From: Ganoderma boninense
Taxonomy: Eukaryota; Basidiomycota; Agaricomycetes; Polyporales; Polyporaceae
Length of the DNA stretch: 64,000 bases
Direction: 5' to 3'
Assembly: GCA_002900995.3 (NCBI GenBank)
Contig: CM035311.1
Location: 682,001-746,000, forward strand
Below the pieces are notes generated by a model that did no database searches, had not been told where the DNA came from, and worked only from the letters and a program-made list of their open reading frames with translations. The translations under genes were made by a program, and so were the position numbers. Every line of letters begins with the position of its first letter. Positions within the stretch are counted from its first letter, which is position 1. Positions 61,930-64,000 of this stretch are shown one piece after another.

Positions 61930-64000
61930 TTCGATGACAATACCCTCAAAGTGGCCGCACCCAAAGTTCTCCCCTTTGCCCAACGTGGAAAGGGGTCCAT
62001 TTTACCTTTGGGCCTTTTGCCTTTCTAGGGAAAAAAACCTCTTTTCCCCCCAGTTTCAGGGAAAACCCAAAGGCCCAAAACTGAGGTTCCCGCCCCGACG
62101 GAGGCAACCTCTCCAAAAAACTTCCTCCCTCAAAGGGTTAGGTGCCAAACCCCGGGAAGGGTTTGGGGAGGGGCAAATGGGACACGTGGGCAAGCGGGGA
62201 GCTTTGGGGGGTGAGGGCAAAAAAATGGGCCCCCTCCCCCGAAAGGGGGCGGACGCGTAAAAAAACCACAGCCCTTCCCAAAGACCCCCCTGGCCCCGAA
62301 TTCCCCTCGCCCCCCTCTGAAAACCCCCCCCCTAACCTTGAACCCCCACTTCCCTTGTAGGCCCCCTCATTCCCCCTTCTTGCGGCAGTAAGGCTTATTT
62401 CTCCTCCCCCCGGACAAAACTCCGTCTTTTCCTCAAACCTTTTTCCCGTTGTGTGGGCCCCACCCCCCCGGGGCCTTGTTACCGGACTCCGTTTTACGGG
62501 CCCCCAGGGATGGGGGCGCGATTTTGGGGGGGCGTTTTGGCCACTGGGGGCCCAAAAACCGCGGCCCGACTTCCTTCCCGAAAAAAACGGCCTTTCGGTT
62601 CCAATCGCCTCGTCAAAAAAATTGGGTGGCTTGAAATTACGCTTCCCCCCTTTCCAAACCCTTTTAAGGATGCAAAGGGGGCTCTTTGGACCTGGGGCCG
62701 ATTAATGTCTTTGCCAAAATTCAATAAGGCTTAAGTGAAAGTCCTTCTGCGACTCGCTCGTAAAATATGATTTTTCCCCCCCCCCTTGGCCTTACGGAGG
62801 CGGGGGTTAAACCTACCTCCGCAAACAATTGAATTTGGGCCCGGAAAACCTGCCGGTTGAAACCTGTTTAGAGAGGGCTTACCCCCCCTTCTTCCGGGGC
62901 AGGCAATTTTTTCGCGGTCCCAAATTCTTAAACCTCAACCACAGAATCGGTGTTATCCACCGTTCCTTCCTGCTGGTCCAGCAAGGCGGAATCCTTGAAC
63001 AAAATTATCCCCTTTGAAAGGGGTTCTTTGGGCCCCATAATGGCGGGGTGGAAAACCGCCCTTGTTTCAACATGGGTTTGAAGACCTTTCCCCTTCCCAA
63101 AACCCTTTTGGGCCCTTTCCTTTTGTCCCCGTCACATTCCCCAATCCCGGAGCGTGCCCTTGGGGCCTAAAATCCCTCCCTGGTTTAGAACCCCCAAGGG
63201 AACCGTGCCATCCCGTTCAATTTGTATGAAAGGGCCGTGCGGCCCCCGAAGCCGTCTCCTACCTGGGGCCCCTTGGCCCCCGTGCTTTACCAGCGGACCT
63301 TTTTTTTGGGGAGGCATCTTCCCCCTGGGGTCGCGCCCTTTTTGGCCCCCCCCCCGTGTCCGACGGTTCGACCAACCCCCGGAAACGGGTTAGTGGCCCA
63401 GGGCCCCGGGCCAACGTGTTTGGGGCACTTCCTGGGGACCTCTGGTCCTCCGAACCTCTTCCAAGTGACCCGGTGCCCCCGCCTTTCCCCGGGGCCCCCG
63501 CCCGGGCAAAACCCGGGACCCAACCACGGTTTTTTGGGTCGGGGGGGCGGCATTTCCAGGGTTTCCCCTTTTAAACGGCCCCTTAGGTCTCAGGGGGGGT
63601 GCTTTTGGGCACCAAAAAAACAAAGAGCTACGGAAAACGGTGGGGGGGGGTTTTTTTATTTTGGTAGGGGTTTTTTTAAGCTTGAATTTGGGAACGGGAT
63701 TGTAATCTGAATTTTGGAAGGAAGGGCTTTTTTTATCCTGGAATTTAATTGGGTTTTAGTTTCGGGGGGCACTGGTATTTTACAAAAAGGGGGTTTTGTA
63801 ATTTTCGGTTGAACAAAGGGGGGTGGGTCGGGGGTTACAACTTTTTTGTGGTCAAAAGGGGGTTTTTGAATTGGAGTTGAATTTAAAGGGGGGGGAGTTG
63901 GGAAAGGGGGGTTTTTAATGGGGCGTATTTGACGGAGGGTTTTTTTATTGGCGGTTTAACAGGGGGGGGTATTGTTTGAAGGCCGGGTTGTAACGCAGGG
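61930..64000. other. Homopolymer-rich, probably unreliable contig-end sequence
   Basis: Dense runs of C, G, A and T (for example CCCCCCC, GGGGGGGG, TTTTTTT) appear abruptly and worsen toward the end. Open frames in all six directions are Pro/Gly-rich and show no family, codon bias or introns. This is how low-quality read tails look, with homopolymer over-calling. I see no gene here that can be trusted. Confidence 0.75.

Overview
The window reads as nuclear DNA of a filamentous basidiomycete, most likely an Agaricomycete and possibly Polyporales. The reasons are many 50-60 bp GT-AG introns, GC-rich coding sequence, three FunK1-type fungal kinases, a Plavaka-type DNA transposon, a Tad-like LINE and host genes with clear fungal relatives (RPB7, VPS10, a Pca1-like ATPase). 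All identifications rest on recognising protein motifs by eye. No database search was run.

Layout. Positions 1-29155 are almost entirely transposable elements. First comes a Ty3/Gypsy-like LTR retrotransposon whose left end lies outside the window. It has gag, protease, RT, RNase H and integrase on the + strand, then an unusual block of minus-strand genes (about 8.5-12.3 kb) encoding a Zn2Cys6-like protein and helical proteins. Two near-identical polypurine tracts bracket that block (5690 and 12464). A 2.66 kb fold-back element (5896-8555) sits between pol and this antisense block. Next is a LINE (about 13376-29155, endonuclease-RT-RNase H, ending in a 29-nt poly(A)) that has been cut three times: by an 8,647-bp Plavaka element (16782-25428), by a 1,472-bp relative with the same termini in the opposite orientation (26905-28376), and by a 413-bp TA-flanked MITE (28404-28816). 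Ignoring each insertion plus one copy of its 2-bp target duplication brings the LINE reading frame back into register every time. The Plavaka element carries two divergent genes: the transposase and a second multi-exon gene of unknown function. The LINE ends 40 bp from a tRNA-Ile(AAU) gene.

Positions 29196-59675 are mainly host genes: tRNA-Ile, RNA polymerase II subunit RPB7, a short-chain dehydrogenase, the vacuolar sorting receptor VPS10 (17 exons), two tandem FunK1 kinases, a Pca1-like heavy-metal P1B-ATPase, an MFS transporter and a phenol-hydroxylase-type FAD monooxygenase whose largest intron is mostly a 521-bp MITE. From 60513 a third FunK1 gene begins and is broken off before its kinase core. 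From about 61930 to the end the sequence is homopolymer-rich and looks like unreliable contig-end sequence.

The premature stops in the Ty3 pol, the LINE and the Plavaka transposase can all be explained by single C-to-T or G-to-A transitions, as expected of old, methylated transposons. The host genes reconstruct as intact frames. The observation most worth follow-up is the two-gene Plavaka element with its matched subterminal hairpin and half-site. Next is the antisense gene block of the LTR retrotransposon.
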